From: Saprospiraceae bacterium
GTDB lineage: Bacteria > Bacteroidota > Bacteroidia > Chitinophagales > Saprospiraceae
Assembly (NCBI GenBank): GCA_016714025.1
Contig: JADJOB010000002.1
Span: 2,326,001-2,390,000 of the forward strand
Direction: 5' to 3'
DNA length: 64,000 nt
In this document: positions 36,501-44,364 of the stretch, in pieces
Layout: each line of letters opens with the position of its first letter
How positions within the stretch are numbered: position 1 is the stretch's first letter
Notes under the pieces: model-generated
The model's input: only the letters and a program-made list of their open reading frames with translations
What the model was told of the DNA's origin: nothing
Databases searched by the model: none
Translations under genes and position numbers: made by a program

Positions 36501-36812
36501 AAAGACATCAGCTTAGGCGTACGTACAGAAAAAGGTGTGGTAGAAAGTGGCGTATTCGAATTGTATCAAAACAGTCCGAACCCATTTGCTAAAGAAACTG
36601 TAATTTCTTACAGACTTCCTCAAGCAGGAGCAGCTAAATTGAGTATCTATGACGTAACCGGCAAGGTATTGAGAGTATTTGAACTCAATGGCGTAAAAGG
36701 AATGAATACTGTTAAAGTACAGAAATCAGAATTGAACGCTACTGGAGTATTATACTATCAGTTAGATGCCGCTGACCATACAGCAACTAAAAGGATGGTT
36801 GTAATTGAATAA
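30528..36812 (+). CDS. Giant T9SS cargo protein A: P-domain, HYR-like repeats, dockerin-like, cohesin-like and sorting domains
   Basis: 2094 residues, secreted. Signal peptide 1-29 (SLYLSAQ end). Residues about 30-201 resemble a proprotein convertase P-domain (jelly roll; SDIDMYLRSPTGQIIEL, NGTWQLVIIDDVGADAG). A Cys-rich middle (about 210-1690) holds repeated immunoglobulin/HYR-like units with DNCSNEIHY, CCGNQTKRR and the recurring C-x-K-x2-R-x-W-x3-DWC motif. Around 1690-1745 is a prealbumin-like unit (DGKYLFGDLKPNTYSI), then a dockerin-like segment (about 1745-1803; STKDIVKIQRHILGI and ASDVSEIRRLILGV), a cohesin-like domain (about 1864-1999) and a T9SS type A sorting domain (about 2010-2094; ELYQNSPNPF to KRMVVIE). 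Likely a surface or matrix adhesin. A paralogue follows. Confidence 0.85.
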   Translation: MNNFLAKNFKVKLSSLLLILSSSLYLSAQTFTGSIINTAGNSLIPSTGTGGCTVAPQTTGGTLFNNVVSGLSGTCVRLSSIQVNFTHTFDSDIDMYLRSPTGQIIELSTDNGAGNDNFTNTIFCDTSCVNITAGAPPYTGIFKPEGTLTASACGVTITPTVQSLNAFSAANGTWQLVIIDDVGADAGVMLAWSMNFENIADIVGPVGTTIVPMAPGTCTPLGGIACLAPVITSCARTNNGIFYSLANLTNQFDKCAYTRCNGTVTFPGAGVYRIFWLSLNGCAIDTARQFVTVLDAEPPTIMGCPKAVNINLGPGECEAAWDAPPFMAMDNCPFSGPLTTSPGCNLGANNFLTATGFNIGLMFSIQNTSAQLMRVRGLSFMPYTGFGNIYRVYTTIANTGYLPVANNPAAWVQVANDMMKTGQNVFPPPNPRLLTQFDLTTVINIPPGETRGMAIYGGPVSVSQYYVNAAAPCSTTLQGDANLKIDVRDGRVQYGVGYFVVAGTFNARMFNGNVDYSLGSDLIPLVQTCGQPYGPGSYFPIGCKTLCYEATDAAGNKTTCQFDVCVIPYANTVTALACHDEIQISLDENCTATIGADEVLAGGPYRCYNDYTVEARDWITNAIVDRQPNVPGVQVSSQDIGRELKLTVRDPRTGNSCWGHATVEDKLPPTLICRDTCVPCHSGITPFYTGTPVVRENCSSYSLTYYDDDTQGSCALGYDRVIIRVWTATDPYGNRARCNQRIQVSLGTLADVAVPASRDNVDAPMLNCNEKIYDKDVTPHYLAYPYCVDGYLLDSAHWFATGGFLPSPNGDLAGERLPRILGWNCLDSGPFTGHPSPFPVYYPAHPSWRANNPVCWGPDEVVMWEGTGYPGNAACRNLGVTYNDITIDLRTPGCDAGPIGCFKIIRQWTVADWCTGLIGGHNQIIKVGDGFGPEILYPDTVNVNMEVWTCTGRWEVPPAWLRDNCSNEIHYSVRVDDGTVLGDETNGYVVINMPVGVQNGYIVATDCCGNQTKRRIALNVFDNVPPVAVCEQKTIVSINGNQSPGENFAKVFAESFDQGSFDNCQPHIFFKVIRMEHLRGTNNGSNANQADNGTNCAGINGDDNPLLDGNQIYFDDHVKFCCSDVGNTVMVVFRVFDREPGVGPIPPNRMNQGGVLYNRFSDCMVEVEVQDKSVPTVVPPPNIVVSCWFWFDVDKIDDPNDPTFGRVVTDLGDRHKVVTNDLVCYKYCVRNDYTGYPGYVPGAPPSNPPAWNRACDYYRSLFDTAHYDRKYELVWGFDGYVLSACGNTPTISVNDNRECGQGQITRTIVARGPNGVSVTGTQIIWVVDCDPFYINGADNCDPDDDITWPGNCTGQATTIDGCGADISPDNPLLGRPVVENGADDLCALISIEYVDEIFTIEPDACFKVLRHWTVIDWCQYDPSIDPENGRWEYLQIIKVHDTDKPVVSISVGDCEPAVKNATDNICYGHISLTADATDNCSPLDWLFYDYKIDAFNDGIGAHSGYDYKVGPLTRKEFAAGRTPLFHHNPAADDENNPFDASGNYPVGIHKICWFVEDGCGNIGTLCQLFEIKDCKAPTPYCLTGVITVPMPTSKCVTIWAKDLDRGSYDNCTDQDDLKFYFNGDPNATSITICCDDFVAAGANDELLVDVQMWVEDEEGNTDYCKTVIIVQDNQDVCPNTGSAKGRISGEFKTEDNQGTELVALGIYDPNTMMRQIITGQDGKYLFGDLKPNTYSITPDRNDNPLNGVSTKDIVKIQRHILGIETLNSGYKMIAADVNNSAAITASDVSEIRRLILGVTSSFSKVKSWTFVPKSYVFGANPFIAPRDSRLTITGTENFLEDFVAVKMGDVTTDARGHNVAGSSSRNNGKLHLEVDNNVTVAGELYKVAFKSSDFTNIAGYQFTLKFDRQSLAFEGIEAGALNVDESNFGTTQVSNGILTTSWDSKVAQSVDANATLFTVVFRASSQSNIGSLLAITSDVTTAEAYDAQLSIKDISLGVRTEKGVVESGVFELYQNSPNPFAKETVISYRLPQAGAAKLSIYDVTGKVLRVFELNGVKGMNTVKVQKSELNATGVLYYQLDAADHTATKRMVVIE

Positions 36813-36838
36813 TATTTAGAATAAATTAAATATAGAAA

Positions 36839-36866
36839 GGCGGTCTAATGACCGCCTTTTTTTTTT
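36839..36866 (+). terminator. Intrinsic terminator after giant gene A
   Basis: GGCGGTC, loop TAAT, GACCGCC: a perfect 7-base-pair GC-rich stem (extended by AAA/TTT) followed by ten T residues. It starts 26 bases after the stop codon, so transcription of gene A ends here and gene B needs its own promoter. Confidence 0.92.
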
Positions 36867-37110
36867 GGCATGAATTTGGTATTTAGTATTCCGAATTCTT
36901 CATTAAGCCATTTTCTACCAGCAATAGGTAGGTAAATGCTTTATAAATAAGTTTAATACCGCTTTCTTTCTTGAAGGCTAATACCAAGGGGTCTGCATAT
37001 ATTACAGATCATTCTTCACAGGTATTAAATATTTCATAAAAAAAAATGTATTTATTTTCTTGCAGACTCTATGCAAATCATGCATCATTGTGCTGTCACT
37101 CAATCAAAAA

Positions 37111-37139
37111 TGCTTGATGGCATAACACACCATCAAGTA
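37111..37139 (+). promoter_or_regulatory. Leader inverted repeat upstream of giant gene B
   Basis: CTTGATGG at 37113-37120 and CCATCAAG at 37130-37137 form an 8-base-pair stem (10 with flanking G-T and T-A pairs) around a 9-base loop. No T-run; position within the presumed 5' leader suggests mRNA structure rather than termination. Confidence 0.5.
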
Positions 37140-37144
37140 TAAGA

Positions 37145-37171
37145 AGATCAGATTTTTCTGATTTCTGATCT
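37145..37171 (+). promoter_or_regulatory. Second leader inverted repeat upstream of giant gene B
   Basis: AGATCAGA at 37145-37152 and TCTGATCT at 37164-37171 are perfect reverse complements (8 base pairs) separated by 11 bases. It follows directly after the first inverted repeat, and could be an operator or an mRNA hairpin. Confidence 0.4.
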
Positions 37172-37290
37172 ATGAGAAACATTTAATACCAGTCTACTCA
37201 TCACTCCATTTTTGGATCGCATGCTTATGGGCGTTTCCGAAAATCGGCGAAGCAATTATTGATTTACAAATAAATCCAAATTTCTATTGT

Positions 37291-40200
37291 ATGAATAGAC
37301 TAAGTTTACTATTAATGTGGCATAAAAAGGTGTCGTTACTTTTTATCGCTATTACACTTTCTCTTGCTGTTAAAGCAGGGATTGTGTTTGACGGCAGTCC
37401 GGGCACTGGAGCCCCACCACCTACATTAGGTGGATTAACTATGATACCGGTACCTGTTGATAACAGACCGTTATTCGCTGATGAAAGTTTTGTTAGCATT
37501 TCTAATTCATGTCCAGCTCAAATCAACTTTGGTGCACCCATGAGTCACCGGAGGATTGGATTAGGTTGGGCATCCTGGAGCCATGGCTATACAGGTGATG
37601 TGTATTATAACAATGGTGTGACTACTACTGTTATAACTCTCCCTGCTTGTTCTCGTGGTGTTTATTTTTATGTTGAACCAAATCCATTTGGATTTTTTGA
37701 TGTTTCGGCATCAGCAAATGATGGAACAACTTCTGGAAATATATCAGTTGATGGTTTCGGAGGTGCTCATTATGTTGGTTTTTATACAACAAGTTCTTCT
37801 TGTTTATTGACAACGATCACAATTACATCCACAGTAGATTTTGCTATTGGTGAATTTGCTACTAATGTAAATTATGATGTTAACAATGGCGCATTAGCAT
37901 GTAATGACAATGTGCAAATTAGTTTAGGTGTAAATTGTCAGGCGACCATTTCTCCGGAAATGATTTTGGAAGGAGAAAAAACTCCAATTTGTCCTTGCGA
38001 TTACGTTGTTGTTGCAAGAGATTGGAATACGAATAAAGTGATCGATGTTGATCCAAATACTCCTGGAACTCAGATTGGTAGAGATCAAATTGGAACTACT
38101 TTAAAAATCACTGTAACGGATCCTTACACAGGAAATTCTTGTTGGGGAAAAGCATACATTGAAGACAAGTTACCACCAACACTTACCTGTCCAGACAATG
38201 TGACTATTGAGTGTTTTGAGGATATTTCACCTCGTTCAACAGGTGAACCAACAGTGTTTGAAGGTTGTGGATTTTACACATTGTCATATAAAGATGTGGT
38301 ATCTAAAGGTTCTTGCAATTTAGGTTATGATAAAGTAATTACAAGAACATTTACTGCAGTTGATGAAACTGGAAATAAATCTACTTGTGTTCAGTTTATC
38401 ACAGTTAGCTTAGGAAACCTTAACAATTTATCTTATCCATTAAATTACGATGGATTGGTATTACCAGGACACACTTATGCTTTAAAATGTGACGAGAAAA
38501 TTGATAAAAATAAAGATGTCACGCCACATTTATTAGATGCGCCAACTTGTGTTGATGGATATTTGTTGGATTCTGCATATTGGCTTTCAACTAGTTTACG
38601 GGTTCCTAAAAAACTTGGTTGGAACTGTTTGGACTACGGTCAATATATTGGTCATCCAAATCCTCATGCTATCTATTATCCTGCTAAACCAGGATGTTGG
38701 GGAGAAAATGAATTTGTAATGTGGGAAGGTACAGGAGAACCTGGTAATGCAGGTTGCTCAAATATTGCTGTTACTTTCAGAGACATTCGTATTGATATAT
38801 CCAAGCCAGGCTGCGATGCAGGACCGGTTGGATGTTATAAAGTATTACGTGTATGGACATTGTTGAATTGGTGTACAGGAGAGGTTAAAGACACCAATCA
38901 AATTATTAAAGTAATGGACAATGTTCCACCTAAAATATTATACCCGGATAGTCTGGTAGTTAGCACTGATCCATGGAGATGCGAAGGTCGTTGGGACGTC
39001 GCACCAGCATGGTTAGCTGACAATTGCTCTAATGAAATTCACTACACGATTCGTGTAGAGGATGGCACAGTATTAGGCAATGACAAATCAGGTTATGTCG
39101 TGGTAAATCTTCCTCTTGGTATCCAAAACGCTTATATTGTTGCAGAGGACTGTTGCGGTAATGTTACCGAGAGACGGATAGTCCTTGACGTTCAAGATAA
39201 TACTCCTCCAAATGCAGTTTGTGATCAAAAAACTGTAGTCACCATTTCAGGTACTCAAAGCCCTGGTGACAACACAGCAAAAGTTTTTGCAGAAACTTTT
39301 GATGATGGTTCTTTTGATAACTGTTCTGCTCATTTGTCCTTTAAAGTAATCCGTATGGATGAACTGTTAGGAACGAATAATGGAAGTACTAAAGATAATA
39401 CTGCAACCTGTAATGGCGTAAACGGAGATGATGATCTACGTGAACTCGGAAATCAGGTTTACTTTGATGATTATGTAAAATTCTGTTGTGCAGATGTTGG
39501 TAAATCCATCATGGTTGTATTCAGAGTTTATGATGTAAGCACAGGAGCAGGTCCGGTTCATCCAAATGCTATGAATCAAGGTGGCTATTTATTCGGTCAT
39601 TTTAGTGATTGTATGGTTGAAGTAGAAGTACAGGATAAAAGTATCCCGACTGTTGTAGCTCCACCTGATGTCGTAATCAGTTGTAATTTCTGGTTTGATG
39701 TCAATACATTAGACAATCCAAATGATGCAACTTTTGGTAAAGTGGTTAATGATTTAGCATGGAGAGCAAAAGTGAAAACTTCAGATATTGTATGTCCATA
39801 TTATTGCCAAAAGAATTTAATCACAGGATATCCAGGTGGTGTTGCAGGCAAACCAGCAAGTTTACAAACTGCTGCTGATAAAGCTTGTGAAGCATATACA
39901 ACTTTATTTAATCCTGCTCATCCTGATGACAAGTATGATATTGTTTGGGGATTTGATGGATATGTCTTGTCTTCTTGTAATGTTACTCCATTAATTAATG
40001 TGAGGGATTTAAGGGTTTGTGGACAAGGAAGAATTTTAAGAGACGTAACGGCTAAAGGTCCAAATGGAGTTATAATTACAGCTACTCAAACAATTTGGGT
40101 TGTAAACTGTGATCCATTTTATGTAAACAGAGGCAATAATTGTGATCCAAATGATGATATTATCTGGCCTGATTGTCAAGGTTTAGGAACAACCATTGAT

Positions 40201-42402
40201 GGTTGTGGTGCGGATATTAGCCCTGACAATCCAAAATTAGGTAGACCTGAAATTGTAAATGGCGCAAGAAATCATTGCAATTTGATCGCTATTGAACCTT
40301 TTGATGAAATCTTTACAATAGAACCAGACGCATGTTATAAGATATTGCGTAAATGGATTGTGATTGACTGGTGTCAGTATGATCCAAACATTGATCCTGA
40401 AAAAGGTCGTTGGGAATTTACTCAGATCATTAAAGTAAGAGATCAGGTAAAACCAATAGTAACTTGTAATGTTGGTAATTGCGAACCAGCGGTTTACAAC
40501 ACAAGCTTGCAATCATGTGTTGGTCATATTAACTTAACAGTTACAGCAACCGATTCATGCACGCCGAATGACTGGTTATTGGTTGAGTACAAATTAGATG
40601 CTTTCAATAACGGAACATTTGATTACAATGTTGGTAAATTAACTTTGAAGGAGTACAATCAGGGAATTAAACCTTCTATTCATAACAATCAATTTGCTGA
40701 TAATCCGAATAATCCATTTGATGCAAGCGGTGTATATCCAATCGGTATTCACAGAATTTGTTGGTATGTTGAAGATGGTTGCGGAAATATTGGTCAGTGC
40801 TGCACATTGTTTGAAGTAAAAGACTGTAAAGCACCAACACCATATTGCTTGACAGGAATTATTACAGTTCCAATGCCAGCTACAGGTTGTATTGATATCT
40901 GGGCAAAGGATCTTGATTTTAATAGTTCTGATAACTGTACTCCAAGAAATAAATTGAAATTCTATTTTGATGGTGATACAGCTAAAAGAAGCATCCGAGT
41001 ATGTTGTGATGATTTCGTAAGACAGCAAAAATCAGATGAATTGAGTATTTCAGTTCAGGTTTGGGTTGAAGACGAAGAAGGAAATAAAGACTATTGCGTT
41101 ACAACAGTGATAGTACAAGACAATCAAAATATTTGTCCTAATCCTCCAACTGCAAATTCTGGAAATGTGAACGGTTTGATCCGCACTGAAAACGGTGACC
41201 TCACTGCAAAGGCAGGAGTAGAATTGTACAATAAAAATTTATTGACAAGAGAAACAACTACCAATAATTCTGGTTCTTATTTGTTCGGTGATTTATCATT
41301 GAATACAGAATATCAATTGAAATCTAAACGCAATGATGAAGCTGCAAATGGAGTTTCTACTGCAGACATTGTAAAAATTCAAAGACATATTCTTGGAATT
41401 GAAGAATTGGCAACTCCTTATAAACTGATAGCAGCGGATGTAAACAAATCCAATTCTATCACTGCATCAGATATTTCTGAAATCAGAAAACTGATATTAG
41501 GTATAAATGCTGAATTTACCAAAGTACCATCTTGGGCTATTATTCCATCTGATTACGTGTTTGTTACTCCTAAACAACCATGGGACTACTCAACTGAAAA
41601 GACCTTTGTTACGTTGAGTCAATCAAGCAAAGTTGATTTCATAGCTGTTAAAATGGGAGATGTTAACAATACTGCAAATGCAAGCAATGCGAATGGAAAT
41701 GCAAGCACCAGAAGTGGTTCTAGCTTAAATCTGTTTGTTGATGAAAAACAACTTATTGCAGGTGAAAGTTATACTATGGACATTAAAGCAATGGATTTCA
41801 ATAACGTAAATGGATTCCAGTTTACCTTGAATTTTGATCCTGCAGTTTTAGCTTTTGATGGTTATGAATCAAAATCGTTAGCTGTTGATGCATCTAATTT
41901 TGGAACTGTTAAATCTGAAAATGGTTTATTGACAATGAGTTGGGATGCAAAACAAGCAATGAATTTAGATGAAAATCAAATTTTATTCAGCTTGAAATTT
42001 AATGTACTTGCCAATTCAGCTAATAACAAGTTATTTGCAATTACAAGTGATATTACAGCTGCGGAAGCTTACAATGACAAACTTGATGTTAAGTCTGTTA
42101 AATTAAGTGTGCGTTCTGGTAAATCTATTGTTGAGTCAAGTATGTTTGAGTTATATCAAAATGCTCCAAACCCATTTGACAAAATAACAGAAATTAGTTT
42201 CAGAATGGCTGAAGATGCAATTGCAAATTTGAGTATTTATGATGTTACAGGTAAAGTAATTTACATCAAACAATTAAATGCTCAGAAAGGCCTGAACACA
42301 ATTAAAGTTGAGCGTGCCGACTTAAATGGAGCCGGAATGTACTACTATCAATTGGATTCAGGAAACCATACAGCAACTAAGCGTATGGTGATTATCGAGT
42401 AA
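37291..42402 (+). CDS. Giant T9SS cargo protein B, paralogue of protein A without the P-domain
   Basis: 1703 residues, secreted. A long N-terminus of about 30 residues (LSLLLMWHKKVSLLFIAITLSLAVKAG) contains the signal peptide; two hydrophobic runs are split by HKK, so the ATG might lie further in (MWHKKVSLLF). Residues 31-200 are unlike protein A. From about residue 205 (ALACNDNVQISL) to the end the two proteins align nearly throughout: HYR-like Cys-rich units, prealbumin-like unit, dockerin-like segment (about 1350-1408; STADIVKIQRHILGI), cohesin-like domain (about 1477-1603) and T9SS type A sorting domain (about 1620-1703; ELYQNAPNPF to KRMVIIE). Probably a surface or matrix component with the same partner type as protein A. 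Confidence 0.85.
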   Translation: MNRLSLLLMWHKKVSLLFIAITLSLAVKAGIVFDGSPGTGAPPPTLGGLTMIPVPVDNRPLFADESFVSISNSCPAQINFGAPMSHRRIGLGWASWSHGYTGDVYYNNGVTTTVITLPACSRGVYFYVEPNPFGFFDVSASANDGTTSGNISVDGFGGAHYVGFYTTSSSCLLTTITITSTVDFAIGEFATNVNYDVNNGALACNDNVQISLGVNCQATISPEMILEGEKTPICPCDYVVVARDWNTNKVIDVDPNTPGTQIGRDQIGTTLKITVTDPYTGNSCWGKAYIEDKLPPTLTCPDNVTIECFEDISPRSTGEPTVFEGCGFYTLSYKDVVSKGSCNLGYDKVITRTFTAVDETGNKSTCVQFITVSLGNLNNLSYPLNYDGLVLPGHTYALKCDEKIDKNKDVTPHLLDAPTCVDGYLLDSAYWLSTSLRVPKKLGWNCLDYGQYIGHPNPHAIYYPAKPGCWGENEFVMWEGTGEPGNAGCSNIAVTFRDIRIDISKPGCDAGPVGCYKVLRVWTLLNWCTGEVKDTNQIIKVMDNVPPKILYPDSLVVSTDPWRCEGRWDVAPAWLADNCSNEIHYTIRVEDGTVLGNDKSGYVVVNLPLGIQNAYIVAEDCCGNVTERRIVLDVQDNTPPNAVCDQKTVVTISGTQSPGDNTAKVFAETFDDGSFDNCSAHLSFKVIRMDELLGTNNGSTKDNTATCNGVNGDDDLRELGNQVYFDDYVKFCCADVGKSIMVVFRVYDVSTGAGPVHPNAMNQGGYLFGHFSDCMVEVEVQDKSIPTVVAPPDVVISCNFWFDVNTLDNPNDATFGKVVNDLAWRAKVKTSDIVCPYYCQKNLITGYPGGVAGKPASLQTAADKACEAYTTLFNPAHPDDKYDIVWGFDGYVLSSCNVTPLINVRDLRVCGQGRILRDVTAKGPNGVIITATQTIWVVNCDPFYVNRGNNCDPNDDIIWPDCQGLGTTIDGCGADISPDNPKLGRPEIVNGARNHCNLIAIEPFDEIFTIEPDACYKILRKWIVIDWCQYDPNIDPEKGRWEFTQIIKVRDQVKPIVTCNVGNCEPAVYNTSLQSCVGHINLTVTATDSCTPNDWLLVEYKLDAFNNGTFDYNVGKLTLKEYNQGIKPSIHNNQFADNPNNPFDASGVYPIGIHRICWYVEDGCGNIGQCCTLFEVKDCKAPTPYCLTGIITVPMPATGCIDIWAKDLDFNSSDNCTPRNKLKFYFDGDTAKRSIRVCCDDFVRQQKSDELSISVQVWVEDEEGNKDYCVTTVIVQDNQNICPNPPTANSGNVNGLIRTENGDLTAKAGVELYNKNLLTRETTTNNSGSYLFGDLSLNTEYQLKSKRNDEAANGVSTADIVKIQRHILGIEELATPYKLIAADVNKSNSITASDISEIRKLILGINAEFTKVPSWAIIPSDYVFVTPKQPWDYSTEKTFVTLSQSSKVDFIAVKMGDVNNTANASNANGNASTRSGSSLNLFVDEKQLIAGESYTMDIKAMDFNNVNGFQFTLNFDPAVLAFDGYESKSLAVDASNFGTVKSENGLLTMSWDAKQAMNLDENQILFSLKFNVLANSANNKLFAITSDITAAEAYNDKLDVKSVKLSVRSGKSIVESSMFELYQNAPNPFDKITEISFRMAEDAIANLSIYDVTGKVIYIKQLNAQKGLNTIKVERADLNGAGMYYYQLDSGNHTATKRMVIIE

Positions 42403-42430
42403 TTCAGGTTTAATTTTAAATTAAAATACA

Positions 42431-42466
42431 AACAGCCCTTGCAAACAGTTGTGAGGGCTGTTTTTA
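42431..42466 (+). terminator. Intrinsic terminator after giant gene B
   Basis: AACAGCCCT at 42431-42439 pairs with AGGGCTGTT at 42454-42462 (9 base pairs), followed by TTTATTTT. It starts about 28 bases after the stop codon. Confidence 0.88.
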
Positions 42467-42581
42467 TTTTATACAAATTCTTCCTTTAATTCTAATGTTC
42501 TTTATATGTCTTTTATTTAGAACAAATAGGTTTCAGAATTAATGTTTGATAAATGATTTGGAGTTAATTCAAATTACACTA

Positions 42582-44360
42582 TTAATTGCTGAAAACAAAT
42601 GGAAGCTTCATGTGGTAGCCTTTTTGTGATTTCCAATATTTATATTCTGTATAGTAAGGATATAATTCGGGCATTTCTGACTTTAGTATGGATTTTGCCA
42701 ATACTTCACTTTGATCTTCCTTTTTTCCTTGGATTGCATCGATCCATTTTTGCATCGGATCTTTTTGTGTCGGGAATTCTGAAATTCTATATTTGTCGAC
42801 GGAAGCCATTCTTGAAGCACATTGTATCGCGTCTTTTAGTTCACCCAAAGCATCAACGAGTCCGATTTCAATTGCTTTTGTACCACTCCAAATCCTTCCT
42901 TTTGCTATTTCCTGAACTTTATCAATTTCTAATTTGCGGCCTTCGGATATCACAGAAATAAAACGATTGTATGTTTCGCTGATGTTTTCTTGTAGAATTC
43001 TGGCCTCATCAATTCCCCATGGTAACATTACATTAAACTTGCAGGCCATTGAGCCAGTTCCAACTGTGTCAATGTCAATGCCCATTTTATCACCACTTAT
43101 TTTTGTGAAATTGGGAATGAGTGCAAATACCCCAATGGATCCAGTTAAGGTATAGGGATTGGCAAAAATACTGTCAGCATGGCAAGCGATATAATAACCT
43201 CCTGAAGCAGCATAGTTACCCATACTCACAACTACAGGCTTTCCTGCAGCTCGTATTAAATCTATTTCTTTAAGAATTTCATCACTTAACATGGCGCTGC
43301 CTCCGGGTGAGTTTACCCGCAATACCAAAGCTTTAATACTTTTTGTAGTTCGGATATCTCTAAAGATTTTAATGTATTTTCTACCAATCTGACCTTCTTC
43401 TCCAGTGGCATCAGTAATATCACCTTCTGCATAAACTACAGCTATTCGATTTGAACTGGAATAATCTTCATTTTTAGATTTGGCTGCTTCAAAATAATCT
43501 TCGATGGAGATGAAATTCAACTTGTCGGTTTCGTTTAATCCCATTTTGCTTCTCATATTGGTATATACATCTGACTCATAAGCAATAGAGTCGATGAGTT
43601 TATTTGTAAGTGCTAGTTTAGGAGAATAGCATTTATATAAATCAAATAAATTTTGCAATTCACTTTTATCTATCGATCGGGAATTAGCTATTTCAGTTAA
43701 ATATTCTTGATATTCACTTTGTAGAAACTCTCTAAGTTGAAGCCTGTTTTGCGCAGACATTTTATTAAATCGAAATGGTTCTGTTGCGCTTTTAAATTCA
43801 CCGGCATAATAAATATTAAAATCAATTCCGAGTTTGTCAAACAATTCCTTAAAATGCGGAACTGATGCCTGGAATCCTTTTAAATCTATGAATGTATATG
43901 GATGCGCATAAATTGATTGGGCAACAGATTGAAGATAATAACTTTTGTGATCTATAAATTGAGCATAAGTCACAATGAATTTGCCGGAGTTTTTAAATTC
44001 CAATAATGCATCGCGAATCACTTTCAGGCTTGCATACGGATGATTAAATCCACTGCTTTGAAGATAGATTCCTTTAATATTTTCATCAGTTGCAGCATTT
44101 TTAATAGCTTTAGTTAAATCATGCAAACCAATACTGATAGAATTATCCAAGTTAAATTTTTGCAAGGGTCTGTTATTTGACTGTTCTGGTAGTTCTTCCG
44201 GAATTACCAGTTTCAGAATAGAATTGGCTTGAACATGTTTTGTAGCATTTGATGTTGCTATAAAAGTTGAGCCAATACCAACAAAAACCAATATTAATAC
44301 AACCAATGCCAATAATGTACCCAGACATGAAGAAAGGATGGATCCTAAGAATTTTTTCAT
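42582..44360 (-). CDS. sppA: Signal peptide peptidase SppA, long (67 kDa) type
   Basis: Membrane-bound serine protease that cuts up leftover signal peptides in the periplasm. 592 residues: an N-terminal helix (about 8-35), then two related ClpP-fold halves as in E. coli SppA. The catalytic Lys is K190 in YYAGEFKSATEPF (first half) and the Ser is S355 in VNSPGGSAML (second half), a Lys/Ser dyad across halves. GSIGVFALIPN is the following family block. It is last of a minus-strand run, four bases after the deoxynucleoside kinase gene. Confidence 0.92.
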   Translation of the reverse strand: MKKFLGSILSSCLGTLLALVVLILVFVGIGSTFIATSNATKHVQANSILKLVIPEELPEQSNNRPLQKFNLDNSISIGLHDLTKAIKNAATDENIKGIYLQSSGFNHPYASLKVIRDALLEFKNSGKFIVTYAQFIDHKSYYLQSVAQSIYAHPYTFIDLKGFQASVPHFKELFDKLGIDFNIYYAGEFKSATEPFRFNKMSAQNRLQLREFLQSEYQEYLTEIANSRSIDKSELQNLFDLYKCYSPKLALTNKLIDSIAYESDVYTNMRSKMGLNETDKLNFISIEDYFEAAKSKNEDYSSSNRIAVVYAEGDITDATGEEGQIGRKYIKIFRDIRTTKSIKALVLRVNSPGGSAMLSDEILKEIDLIRAAGKPVVVSMGNYAASGGYYIACHADSIFANPYTLTGSIGVFALIPNFTKISGDKMGIDIDTVGTGSMACKFNVMLPWGIDEARILQENISETYNRFISVISEGRKLEIDKVQEIAKGRIWSGTKAIEIGLVDALGELKDAIQCASRMASVDKYRISEFPTQKDPMQKWIDAIQGKKEDQSEVLAKSILKSEMPELYPYYTEYKYWKSQKGYHMKLPFVFSN

Positions 44361-44364
44361 TTGT

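Larger units (their letters stand above)
36813..37290. other. 478-base non-coding stretch between the two giant genes
   Basis: After the terminator at 36839-36866 there is no gene. The rest is a likely long leader for the next gene, holding two inverted repeats (37111-37139 and 37145-37171). No exact TAnnTTTG box is visible; TATTTTCTTG near 37050 is similar but one base longer. No tRNA or known RNA element is recognised. Confidence 0.55.

Noticed and set aside
36813..37290. tRNA or mobile element between the two giant genes
   Set aside because: No cloverleaf, transposase, or terminal repeats; only a terminator and two inverted repeats.
30528..42402. The giant genes as assembly artefacts of one gene
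   Set aside because: Each has its own start, unique N-terminus, terminator and different codon choice in the shared part, so they are two genuine genes.
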